Positions 1 through 7,762 of a stretch of 64,000 bases of DNA are shown here, in pieces. Numbering within the stretch: position 1 is the stretch's first letter; each line of letters begins with the position of its first letter. A model generated the notes under the pieces. The model searched no databases. It saw only the letters and a list, made by a program, of their open reading frames with translations, and was not told the DNA's origin. The translations under genes were made by a program, and so were the position numbers. Origin of the DNA: Sedimenticola_A sp040506895 (GTDB lineage: Bacteria > Pseudomonadota > Gammaproteobacteria > Chromatiales > Chromatiaceae); assembly GCA_040506895.1 (NCBI GenBank), contig JBEVVY010000001.1, positions 1,364,001 to 1,428,000 on the forward strand, in the 5' to 3' direction.

Positions 1-756
1 CTTGCCGTTGGGGAGGCTTGTATCCACATCGCCCCGCGCACCGGGCAGGCTGGAGAAAGGAACCTGCAACCAGCTGACGTCCCTGCCGGGCACCAGCACA
101 CCGCTTATCCAGTAGGGTGTCCAGGTGTAATAGAGGACCGGCTCACCCTCCTTGAAGCGTGATATGGCAGTGGTAATCAGCTCACCGTAGCTGCCCTGGT
201 CATGGCTGACGGTCGAGCGCAGTTGGTAGACATCCAGGTGGTGTTCGATCACCTTCTCACAACCCCACCCCTTGTTACATCCGACCAGGTCCGCCTTACC
301 GTCCCCGTCCCGGTCGAAGATCCGGGCGATATCGGGATCCTGCAGTTGAGAAATATGGGTGATCCCGTGCCTGTCGGCGGTCCGCTTGTCGACCAGGTAA
401 CCCTGGTAGGCCCCGGTGGAATAGACACCCTCGCGATAGATCTTCTGCTCGCCACCGGCATTATTGAAGAAATCCACATGCAGCGGATCCCAGTGATCCG
501 CCATAAAGGTCCCTTCACCCTTGCCAATGGCGATGTGGGCGACGTCGTACTCGACCTCTCGGATTGGCTGCACCTTGTAGCCCAAACGCTCAAGCCCCCG
601 CATGACCAACAGGGTCTGAAAGGTCTCCTCGGCAATGGAACTCTTCAGGGGCTGCACCTCCACCCCTTTACCCGGCAGCCTCTCCCCGCCAGCGGAGAGA
701 GCTGGAAGGCAGACAGTAAAGACCAGTAGCAGAAATACGGCGATATGCTTTTTCAT
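1..756 (-). CDS. proX: Glycine betaine/proline ABC transporter substrate-binding protein ProX (3' end off window)
   Basis: Periplasmic binding component of a ProU-type ABC importer for glycine betaine, an osmoprotectant. The frame runs from ATG at 756 to the left edge, giving 252 residues with no stop, so the C-terminal third lies outside. Residues 1-22 form a signal peptide (MKKHIAVFLLLV core). The mature start LPGKGVEVQPLKSS, the stretch EETFQTLLV, the NKGWGCE loop and the YYTWTPYW segment line up with E. coli ProX, where tryptophans in the corresponding segments form the aromatic box for the trimethylammonium head. The first box differs slightly (DHWDPLH here). The membrane and ATPase genes must lie outside the window. 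Identification is by remembered family sequence and is strong. Confidence 0.93.
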   Translation of the reverse strand, partial: MKKHIAVFLLLVFTVCLPALSAGGERLPGKGVEVQPLKSSIAEETFQTLLVMRGLERLGYKVQPIREVEYDVAHIAIGKGEGTFMADHWDPLHVDFFNNAGGEQKIYREGVYSTGAYQGYLVDKRTADRHGITHISQLQDPDIARIFDRDGDGKADLVGCNKGWGCEKVIEHHLDVYQLRSTVSHDQGSYGELITTAISRFKEGEPVLYYTWTPYWISGVLVPGRDVSWLQVPFSSLPGARGDVDTSLPNGK

Positions 757-942
757 AACGTTTCCCCAGGGATACCGGGACCAGGAATATCTACATCTAT
801 CGGCAGCAGGCCGGGATAATTTAATTCCCGATCACTGCCACTACCTGTAGTCACTCAGTTTAGTCTTACAGACAGTGCCAAAGTGGTGTGGGTTTCAGAG
901 ATTACCAAAGCAGACATTTGGCTTGTGCGCTGCAATAGGCCG

Positions 943-960
943 ATTCTGTTGAAAAACTCC
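943..960 (+). repeat. Left terminal inverted repeat of the IS1182-type element (first copy)
   Basis: The 18 bases match the reverse complement of 2813-2830 perfectly. The same repeat is seen again at 1234-1251 after the N gap, as part of the 91-bp duplicated contig end. The flank to the left, AGGCCG, matches the flank to the right of the other end. Confidence 0.85.
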
Positions 961-1028
961 ATTGATGAAGACGGCCGGAGCTTCCGGCGAGTATAAATCG
1001 CTTCGTTTTTTCCCTTTCAGGGCTTGCC

Positions 1029-1228
1029 NNNNNNNNNNNNNNNNNNNNNNNNNNNNNNNNNNNNNNNNNNNNNNNNNNNNNNNNNNNNNNNNNNNNNNNN
1101 NNNNNNNNNNNNNNNNNNNNNNNNNNNNNNNNNNNNNNNNNNNNNNNNNNNNNNNNNNNNNNNNNNNNNNNNNNNNNNNNNNNNNNNNNNNNNNNNNNNN
1201 NNNNNNNNNNNNNNNNNNNNNNNNNNNN
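1029..1228. other. Assembly gap of 200 N
   Basis: Exactly 200 undetermined bases. The 91 bases on its left and the 91 bases on its right are identical, so it joins two contigs that both end in the same IS terminus. The round length is typical of a scaffolding placeholder, not a measured distance. Confidence 0.98.
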
Positions 1229-1365
1229 GGCCGATTCTGTTGAAAAACTCCATTGATGAAGACGGCCGGAGCTTCCGGCGAGTATAAATCGCTTCGTTTT
1301 TTCCCTTTCAGGGCTTGCCATCGGTTTTCGATGGCAGTTTTTGGATTAATCGGTTTGGTTTTGCC

Positions 1366-2760
1366 TCATGTAGGCGCACTTACCCCGTAATCAGGAGGTT
1401 TGTATCGCAATTGAGCCAGCTTTTTAAGGTTCTGTACCGTAGCTGCCAACAAGAACTCATCGTTCGCACCAGTGAGTCCTCGCAGCCTCAGCCGATCCAT
1501 CTTCATAATGCGCTTGAGATGAGCAAACAACACTTCAACTTTCTTTCTGTCTTTTCGTGATTGCAGGTATTGCGGTGTTTCGGAGATTTTCCTAGCGGCA
1601 TCGCGTGAGTCTTCATAGATGCTGCGGGCAATCTTCCGGAATGTAGTATTGGGACAGCATTGGGATTTAAGCTGGCACGACTTGCAATCTTGTATGCTGG
1701 CACGATAGATAATGGTGTTTGCTTTCGTGACAGTCGTACGAAGCTTTTTAAAATTACGCCGCCTGCCCTCTAAGCGTTTACCTGCCGGGCATTGATAACA
1801 GTTTGCACTTGCATCCCAGATAAAATCAGATCGACTGAACGTCTCTTTGTTTCTATCTGATTTATCCCATACTGGAACATGGGGCTCAATCTGTTTGCCC
1901 TTGACGAGCCATTCAAGCATCGGTGCAGTACCATAGGCTGTATCACCAATAAGTCGATCAGGCTTTAGTTCATACCTCGCTTCAACCCGTTCAAGCATCT
2001 GCTTGGTACTGTTGACCTCGTCGGTTCGATGAGCCGGTGTTGGCTCAACATCCAAGATAATATTGTGCTCGATATCAATCAGGTAATTGGTGGAGTAGGC
2101 ATAAAAGGCTGGGCCGCCTGGCGCAGCTGTCCAGCGTGCCTGGGGATCCGTGAGGGATATGTTCTTGGGTGGCGTTCTAGTGGCGTTTTCTTTATCTAAA
2201 GCATCGAGATATTCACGTACCGGCCGACTGGCTTGTTCGATATCGAGCCAATCCATGGCCTTACTGCCAGGGACGCCTCGCTGGCGATTGGCATCTGCCT
2301 TGATAACGCTCGCATCAGTAGCGAAGCCTTCGCCCGCAACCAAGCCCTCTGCCATGCAGCGTCCAACAACATCTTCAAACAGAAACCGAAAGGTATCACT
2401 GTCGCGGAACCGGCCATGGCGGTTCTTTGAAAATGTGGAATGATCCGGCACATGGCCTTCCAGGCCGAGACCGCAAAACCAGCGGTAGGCCAGGTTTAAA
2501 TGTACCTCTTCACAAAGACGCCTTTCTGAACGGATCCCATAGCAGTAACCCACAATGAGCATACGCAGCATGAGTTCTGGATCAACAGAGGGGCGGCCAG
2601 TGGTGCTGTAGTAAGAGGATAAATGATGACGCAGTTCGCTGAGATCAAGTACCTGGTCAATCTGCCTTAACAAGTGATCAGGTGGGATGTGTTGTTCAAT
2701 GCAGAAATCGTAAAACAGAGTATTCTGATCTGGTGGTTGCTGCCCCATCATCAGTGACAA
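1366..2760 (-). CDS. IS1182-family DDE transposase
   Basis: A 464-residue full-length transposase that would catalyse movement of the surrounding element. The N-terminal half carries the DUF772-type region (GRPSVDPELMLRMLIVGYCYG) followed by the HSTFSKNR segment. The DDE catalytic core follows, with acidic residues in the ATDASVIKAD and IGDTAYGT segments. A zinc-ribbon-like cysteine group (CYQCPAG, then CKSCQLKSQCC) precedes the C-terminal RKKVEVLFAHLKR helix that supplies the last acidic residue. No frameshift or stop interrupts it, so the copy may be active. It sits 53 bp inside the right inverted repeat, as expected for the promoter-proximal end of the element. The family call is from memory and firm at superfamily level. 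Confidence 0.88.
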   Translation of the reverse strand: MSLMMGQQPPDQNTLFYDFCIEQHIPPDHLLRQIDQVLDLSELRHHLSSYYSTTGRPSVDPELMLRMLIVGYCYGIRSERRLCEEVHLNLAYRWFCGLGLEGHVPDHSTFSKNRHGRFRDSDTFRFLFEDVVGRCMAEGLVAGEGFATDASVIKADANRQRGVPGSKAMDWLDIEQASRPVREYLDALDKENATRTPPKNISLTDPQARWTAAPGGPAFYAYSTNYLIDIEHNIILDVEPTPAHRTDEVNSTKQMLERVEARYELKPDRLIGDTAYGTAPMLEWLVKGKQIEPHVPVWDKSDRNKETFSRSDFIWDASANCYQCPAGKRLEGRRRNFKKLRTTVTKANTIIYRASIQDCKSCQLKSQCCPNTTFRKIARSIYEDSRDAARKISETPQYLQSRKDRKKVEVLFAHLKRIMKMDRLRLRGLTGANDEFLLAATVQNLKKLAQLRYKPPDYGVSAPT

Positions 2761-2812
2761 TCCTCAGATTAATCAACTAGGAAAGATTATCTCATTAGAG
2801 CAGCCAGGTCGG

Positions 2813-2830
2813 GGAGTTTTTCAACAGAAT
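2813..2830 (-). repeat. Right terminal inverted repeat of the IS1182-type element
   Basis: Perfect 18-bp complement of the left repeat (GGAGTTTTTCAACAGAAT on the plus strand). It lies upstream of the transposase start and is followed by AGGCCG, the presumed target duplication. Confidence 0.85.
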
Positions 2831-2909
2831 AGGCCGTAAACAACCCTTTGGTATGGCCCCAGTTTTACGGACCACCAACCTAGCGCGATAATGCGCAAGG
2901 AGGTGTGTC

Positions 2910-3020
2910 ATGGCAAGAAGGAAGCGTTACAGCGCAGAGTTCAAACGGCAAGCTTTGAAACGCGCCGATGAACCTGGTGTTACCGATGCGCTGGTTTGCG
3001 AAGAACTCGGCATATATTAG
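2910..3020 (+). pseudogene. Truncated IS3-type transposase OrfA (N-terminal stub)
   Basis: The frame starts at ATG 2910 after an AGGAGG-like site (CAAGGAGGTGTGTC) and encodes 36 residues, beginning MARRKRYSAEFKRQALKRA and ending VCEELGI before a TAG. This is the start of the helix-turn-helix HTH_Tnp_1 domain of IS3-family OrfA proteins, which are normally about 90-100 residues. The sequence loses homology directly after the first helices, and no OrfB follows. It is a relic left after deletion or recombination next to the IS1182 element. The stub has no expected function. Confidence 0.75.
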
Positions 3021-3093
3021 AAAGAAGAAGAAATTATCGTGAGATGGACACATACGCATTTGCTCCAGAGGCAGAGAGAGGTATGGGATAAGC

Positions 3094-3312
3094 ATGAAAG
3101 ACCTATTTCGCATATTGATACTGGGTGGTATTTTTGCAGGGGTTATTTGGTTCTTTCTATCCCCGCAATCCGACGATTCAGACAACAAAAGTCGTAAAAT
3201 TTTCAGTTCGCCGCAAGAAAATGAAGGGCAGGAAGAAGATGGTCAACCCGGATGGAGTCAGGAGGAACGAACCATTTGGCGTGACAATATAAATAGACGT
3301 CTCATGCGTTGA
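3094..3312 (+). CDS. Small hypothetical single-pass membrane protein
   Basis: A 72-residue protein not recognised as any family. Residues 7-23 (ILILGGIFAGVIWFFLS) form one strong membrane helix. The remainder is polar and acidic to mixed (ENEGQEEDG) with a basic tail ending NRRLMR, so the likely layout is a short N-tail, one helix and a soluble C-terminal part. A purine-rich GAGAGAGG lies about 15 bases upstream of the start, which is a weak ribosome site. It sits between transposase debris and an orphan cytochrome in an AT-rich stretch. It could be a remnant of a larger lost gene. Existence as a gene is uncertain. Confidence 0.45.
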   Translation: MKDLFRILILGGIFAGVIWFFLSPQSDDSDNKSRKIFSSPQENEGQEEDGQPGWSQEERTIWRDNINRRLMR

Positions 3313-3610
3313 AATTTGCTTGGATGGGGAATAATGGCCATTCTGATATCCCCAGGCAATGTCTGTCATCCGGGGTAATCCAGCTAGGCAGGGAAATTTG
3401 TACATATCTTGATACCTATCTGTTTAAAACGGACAGTACAATTCTCCGCTGCAATAGGCAGTAGACGACCCTGAACTGAAGTTCAGATGTATCCTGTATC
3501 TTTTTCGTTGGGTTTTAAAAATATTATAGAATTTATCTATTTATGGACCGAAACGAAGCGAGTAAGAAATGGGCTCCTTAACTCTAATGATTGTGAGTTT
3601 GACTTAAAAA

Positions 3611-4090
3611 TTAGTTAGGAATATTAGGCGGGGAATCATTGAAGTTTTTTAAAAATGCAATCAGATTAGCCCGCTGTTTATCTCTGCGAATACCACGGAA
3701 ATTCATGCTCCTACCCGGTACAGCACGCTCAGTATTGGAAAGATAGTAGTTCAGTGTTGCATAGTTCCATTCGTGATTGCTGCCTAACATTGCCTCGGAA
3801 AACTCAAACCCCGAAATGGTTCCTGCTTTTCTTCCGAAAAGATTCCACAGATGCGGCCCTTTTCCATGCCCTCCGCCTTTTTTATAGTCGTGGCAGGATG
3901 AGCACTTTCTCATAAATGTTTTTTCACCTGCCTTAATGTCAGCATCTTTAAGCAGCTGTGTAAATTCATCGCTTAATTCCGGTTTGTACTGACTCAGCGG
4001 TCCCAGCTCTTCACCGCTCCATGCTGCTGCCGATGCCAGTAGCACACCACATAAAATTACTTTTACCGTAATGTTGCTCATAAAATTCAT
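3611..4090 (-). CDS. Secreted class I cytochrome c (cytochrome c2-like)
   Basis: A 159-residue periplasmic electron carrier. Residues 1-25 are a signal peptide (VILCGVLLASAAAW). The single haem site is CSSCH with C63, C66 and H67, preceded by AGEKTFMRKC as in mitochondrial-type and c2-type cytochromes. GKGPHLWNLFGRKAG matches the conserved loop after the haem site, and M129 in PGRSMNFRGI is the probable sixth ligand. The last helix (RANLIAFLKNF) is also conserved. It has no adjacent redox enzyme gene, so its partner is unknown. It could start at M4 instead of M1. The family call is sure; the role in a specific chain is not visible. Confidence 0.88.
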   Translation of the reverse strand: MNFMSNITVKVILCGVLLASAAAWSGEELGPLSQYKPELSDEFTQLLKDADIKAGEKTFMRKCSSCHDYKKGGGHGKGPHLWNLFGRKAGTISGFEFSEAMLGSNHEWNYATLNYYLSNTERAVPGRSMNFRGIRRDKQRANLIAFLKNFNDSPPNIPN

Positions 4091-4297
4091 TGCATTGATT
4101 AGTTTGGATATTAAGACAACCCTTGAGCTCTATTGAATGCCTATATAAGTTTCCGTTCACTGGCTATTCGGAGACCTAGAGGTAATACCTTCTTTTTTGG
4201 GAGAGGCTTAGGTCAATCATCGTAAACAGCTCTCATTAGCAATCACATAGCAACCCGTTGACGGTAATTCTTACCGCAATATAACAATATAAAGTGG

Positions 4298-4726
4298 TTA
4301 CTTCTGTACTTTATGTATCTGTGTTCTCTTTTTGCCTTTATCAACCACAAGGGTGTTCACTAATTGAACCGGGGTATCACCAACATTTTTAAAATAGTGA
4401 ACTGGACCACGTGGATTGTGCCAAGCTTCTCCGGCCGAGAAAAGACGAGACGTCTTGCCTTCCACAAAGAGTTCCACATTCCCCTTCAGTACAGCCCCAT
4501 AGCAATCACCAGGATGCGTGTGAGGAGGAGAAGAAGCTCCTGGCTGGATTGATACATTAATGATCGCTATCTGCTTCTCATTAACTCCACTTATTTCTCC
4601 CACCATCATGGGTTTAGCAGAGAAACCTGGCCTCTTTACCTGACCTACTGAAACAGCTGACAAGAAGACTACCGAGAGAATGGAAATTGCGCCAATTGCA
4701 AGCGTAATAGATTTTATGCGAGTCAT
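4298..4726 (-). CDS. Secreted single-domain cupin protein
   Basis: A 142-residue small beta-barrel protein. The start at 4726 was chosen over an upstream in-frame one because AGGGAGGC lies just before it. Residues 1-27 form a signal peptide or membrane anchor (LAIGAISILSVVFLSAVSV). The cupin metal motif is PPHTHPGDCYGAVLKGNVE, with histidines and the acidic residue placed as in cupin_2 proteins, followed by the second motif region HNPRGPVHYFKN. Such proteins bind metals or small carboxylic or phenolic ligands; the substrate cannot be read from the sequence. Secreted cupins of this kind occur singly in many proteobacteria. It is isolated, with 200 bp of non-coding sequence after it. Confidence 0.82.
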   Translation of the reverse strand: MTRIKSITLAIGAISILSVVFLSAVSVGQVKRPGFSAKPMMVGEISGVNEKQIAIINVSIQPGASSPPHTHPGDCYGAVLKGNVELFVEGKTSRLFSAGEAWHNPRGPVHYFKNVGDTPVQLVNTLVVDKGKKRTQIHKVQK

Positions 4727-5014
4727 TATAGTGCCTCCCTTCGACTCATAATTCCCACAGAATATGTATAGTATATAAAGCTCTGGTTTGCCACTAGGTG
4801 ACCAAGGCAATGCCATGAAATGGCCGTTCTCTGCCTGTTGCGACGCACAATACAAACGTCCGCTTTCATTAATACGAATTCGCGAAGGGAGATATTATCC
4901 TATTCGTGCCGGACTACCCCCTGGATCCCAGATAGAAGACGTTGCCTCCAGGTCTCAGAACGGCTATGAGTATCTATAAAAAGGTTCCAATTCAGGATGA
5001 TGACAAGATAGAAA

Positions 5015-5656
5015 ATGAGGACTCAGAATTTCCCAGCTATAGGGCTGTTTATTCTTCTCTTTCTTTGCAGCTCAGCTTCGCAGTCAAGAAGCAGTCCCTT
5101 TACTGAGTCTGTGGTGATATTCAATACCATCTGTGCTAAATGCCATGAAGCGGAGTGTAGTGGTCGCCTGAGTTTTAACGCGGCGTTCGAGGCATCCAGG
5201 ATTCATGTGATTCGCCACTATGGCGCTGCCTCCGGCAAGCAGTGGTTACAACACGAGCTGACTATCATCCTTAACCACATGAAAGAGAAATGTTCTTATT
5301 ATCCGATGAATGTGGTTATTCCTCCGCAAAGAATTTGGAGTAGTGAAATACTGGAGGATATGTCGACTCTGTTGGAGCGATATTATTTCATTCCCATAGG
5401 TTCCTTCACTCCAGGAAAGTACAACCTCAATTTGAGTCTTAAATCGGATACAAAAGTTACCATCCACCTGGTTTCTGAAAATTTCAACATGATCCTGGAT
5501 GACTGTTATCCATCTAAAAATAAAAAACTCACTATTCCTTTTCAGGTCACCGAGGCGAAGAACTATTACCTCCGTATATACCCCCAAAAGCCGATAACTA
5601 TCAGACAGCTCGTCATCAACACTCAACAAGACCATCCTGAGATCCAAGAGAAATAA
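5015..5656 (+). CDS. Secreted protein with one haem c motif (orphan)
   Basis: A 213-residue exported protein. Residues 1-24 are a signal peptide. CAKCH at residues 41-45 is a haem c attachment site, and the following CHEAECSG adds another cysteine. HVIRHYG and the HELTIILNHMKEKC helix resemble the C-terminal helix of small cytochromes, where a conserved NHM/HM pair often gives a haem ligand. The last 80 residues (GSFTPGKYNLNLSL onward) look like a small beta-sandwich, with alternating hydrophobic residues. Whether this is a cytochrome fused to a binding domain is inference. It is not recognised as a named family. The gene stands alone in AT-rich sequence, flanked on both sides by a diverged 45-bp repeat. 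Confidence 0.68.
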   Translation: MRTQNFPAIGLFILLFLCSSASQSRSSPFTESVVIFNTICAKCHEAECSGRLSFNAAFEASRIHVIRHYGAASGKQWLQHELTIILNHMKEKCSYYPMNVVIPPQRIWSSEILEDMSTLLERYYFIPIGSFTPGKYNLNLSLKSDTKVTIHLVSENFNMILDDCYPSKNKKLTIPFQVTEAKNYYLRIYPQKPITIRQLVINTQQDHPEIQEK

Positions 5657-5989
5657 TTTCCCTACCTCGCCAAGTCATCCGCCGAGTCCCAGATAGCATA
5701 CATTGTCTGGATGGCTCGGAACGGCTACCAGCAGAAACTGCCAGGAAGTCTCAACATACTGCCACCACGATGTAAATGACGTAAGGAGCGAGTGTGTAGA
5801 GACCACTGGGCTAATGGATACCCTGGTATGCTGGCGGGCGCCCCTATTACCTCACCTCATCGGCTCTCGTCCAAATATTAGGAGAATGTTATACTCCGCA
5901 TGGGATACTTGTATTAGCGGAATAAGGGAAGCCGAATCACATTCAGAATCTATATTTAACATTCACACGTAAACCGTGTCGATAAGCCG
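5657..5989. other. Intergenic region, 333 bp, with a diverged repeat
   Basis: No convincing gene is seen. 5687-5731 is about 75% alike to 4926-4970 upstream of the preceding gene; both would encode SQI...NGY-type peptides in one frame. The rest shows no promoter or terminator I would defend. Confidence 0.5.
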
Positions 5990-7735
5990 ATGCTTTCTCT
6001 TATTACACGTCTATTCGACCTCCTCACTGCCAGTAATCACTCCGGTAGTATGGAGGATGCCCATACAGAGAAGCGACTCAGCTTCGCTACTTTCACCATC
6101 TTCATGGCCGCCATTTCAAGTCCAGTGGTCGGTGTGCTGCACCTGGGCCAGTGGTTTGGATATACCTCGACACTTCATGCCATTAACTGCTTTCTGTTTT
6201 CAGCATTTCAGTTTGGCCTTCTGTTCTATTTCAAGGGCTCGATCAAGCGCTACAGCGTGACGGTCAATCTATTATTAATCAGCCTCTTCCTGATCTTTGT
6301 GTCCAACCTGGTGTTTTCCGTGAATGAAAGCATGCGTATGCTCTGGTTCATTATCTTTCTGACGATAGCACAGGGACTGGGAGGACGCCGGGCAAGCGTT
6401 ATGGCGATTCTTGCTACGGCTGTTCTGTTTCTGATATATCTGGCTACTCCCTTGTTTGCGGCAAACCTGACGCAGACAGAGATCCTCTCCTCACTACTGA
6501 TACTGTCATTAGTGGTTATCCTGTTTAATTACTACGACTATACAATTCAGCATATTATGGGGCAGCTGGAGACGGCTAAAAGAGAGGCCCTACATATGGC
6601 AGGAGTGAAATCACGCTTTCTCTCCAATATGAGTCATGAAATCAGGACGCCATTGAACGGAATCATCGGTTTTACCGAGATGCTGCTGAAGGAGGAGGAT
6701 AAGCCGGAGAAGGCGGAGCAGCTCAACTACATCCGCTCCAGTGGAAATGTGCTGGCTGGGCTTATCGGCAATATCCTCGACTTGTCGAAGATAGATAACG
6801 GCAACATGTCGATAGAGAAGCGTTGTTGTGAACTCAGACAGGAATTGGAAGCGGTCAAGATATTCTACGTCTCAGCACAGGAAAAGGGGCAGGCATTCTC
6901 TATCGATATCAGTGATGAGATTCCTCGGTTTATCGTTTGTGACAGCCTGCGTCTCAACCAGGTGTTGAGCAACCTGGTCAATAATGCGATCAAATTCACA
7001 CCGTCCGATGGGCGTGTCACGCTGACAATTACTCCATCGTTAAAGCCGGGAACTTTGGATGTTTCAGTAGAAGATACTGGGCCGGGTATACCTCAGCATA
7101 AGCAGCAACACATTTTCGCACCTTTCATGCAAGTGGATGAGAGTGTGGCACGGGAGCATGGTGGTACCGGCCTGGGATTGTCGATATCACAGCACCTGTT
7201 GCAGTTGATGGGCAGCAGTTTGCAGCTGGAGAGCCGCGAGGGAAAGGGGAGCAGGTTTTTCTTCGAGTTGGCGTACGAGAAATGCCAAGGTGCACCACAT
7301 GTCGCGCATGTTATCCCAGAGAAACGGGAAAACAGTCGGGCGGCCCGAATACTTGTCGCTGAAGACGATAAAATCAACCAGATCCTGGTGAAAGATTTCC
7401 TCGCACGACTGGGTCACGAGATGACGGTGGTGGAGAACGGCCAGGAGGTGCTGGAAGCCATTTCGCACGATCAATTCGATCTTATCCTGATGGATATCAG
7501 CATGCCCGTCATGGATGGCGTGGAGGCAACGATCCGGCTCAGGGAGGATGGTGTCGATATCCCGATTATTGCCCTAACCGCGAATATCTATAAGGAGGAT
7601 TCCGACAGGTATCTTGCGAGTGGTATCGACTACTGTGTCGCGAAACCGGTGAAACTCGACGAACTGGATCAGTTGATCCATACCTACAGCAATAGTGTGA
7701 ATCAGGAAGGGGGAGAGTTACCCCACCTCCAGTGA
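5990..7735 (+). CDS. Membrane-bound hybrid histidine kinase with C-terminal receiver
   Basis: A 581-residue two-component sensor. Residues 31-185 contain about six hydrophobic helices and no recognisable periplasmic sensor domain, so sensing is probably within the membrane. The HisKA domain has H216 in the SNMSHEIRTPLNG box. The ATPase domain shows the N box (LVNNAIKF), G1 box (VEDTGPGIP) and G2 box (HGGTGLGLSIS). A receiver domain begins near residue 453 with ARILVAEDD; D502 in LILMDISMPVMDG is the phosphoacceptor, and K633-type switch residues are present as VAKPVKLDE. No HPt domain or DNA-binding output is encoded nearby, so the phosphorelay partner is elsewhere. The start has a poor ribosome site, and M21 is an alternative. 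It ends 27 bp from the convergent DUF748 gene. Confidence 0.93.
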   Translation: MLSLITRLFDLLTASNHSGSMEDAHTEKRLSFATFTIFMAAISSPVVGVLHLGQWFGYTSTLHAINCFLFSAFQFGLLFYFKGSIKRYSVTVNLLLISLFLIFVSNLVFSVNESMRMLWFIIFLTIAQGLGGRRASVMAILATAVLFLIYLATPLFAANLTQTEILSSLLILSLVVILFNYYDYTIQHIMGQLETAKREALHMAGVKSRFLSNMSHEIRTPLNGIIGFTEMLLKEEDKPEKAEQLNYIRSSGNVLAGLIGNILDLSKIDNGNMSIEKRCCELRQELEAVKIFYVSAQEKGQAFSIDISDEIPRFIVCDSLRLNQVLSNLVNNAIKFTPSDGRVTLTITPSLKPGTLDVSVEDTGPGIPQHKQQHIFAPFMQVDESVAREHGGTGLGLSISQHLLQLMGSSLQLESREGKGSRFFFELAYEKCQGAPHVAHVIPEKRENSRAARILVAEDDKINQILVKDFLARLGHEMTVVENGQEVLEAISHDQFDLILMDISMPVMDGVEATIRLREDGVDIPIIALTANIYKEDSDRYLASGIDYCVAKPVKLDELDQLIHTYSNSVNQEGGELPHLQ

Positions 7736-7762
7736 CGGTTGAGCCTGGACTACTGCACATCA

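Larger units (their letters stand above)
943..2830 (-). mobile_element. IS1182-family insertion sequence, with a scaffold gap inside
   Basis: The element is bounded by perfect 18-bp inverted repeats (ATTCTGTTGAAAAACTCC at 943-960, its complement at 2813-2830) and carries one intact transposase. AGGCCG occurs directly outside both ends (937-942 and 2831-2836), consistent with a 6-bp target duplication. The left terminal 91 bp is present twice, at 938-1028 and 1229-1319, on either side of 200 N. If the gap is an unmerged contig overlap, the true element is about 1.6 kb, the usual size for this family. The length as given is therefore unreliable. Confidence 0.85.

Noticed and set aside
2880..3188. 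Minus-strand frame of 102 codons over the IS3 stub
   Set aside because: Overlaps the recognisable OrfA stub and the small membrane protein frame on the other strand and has no recognisable content.
929..3459. GCTGCAATAGGC occurs at 929-940 and again at 3448-3459, outside both sides of the IS region
   Set aside because: A 12-base match in a few kb can occur by chance, and flanks differ at once; not accepted as an outer direct repeat.
5703..5972. Frame of 89 codons before the histidine kinase gene
   Set aside because: No ribosome site, odd Cys/Trp/Arg content and no family; includes the diverged repeat, so it is probably debris.
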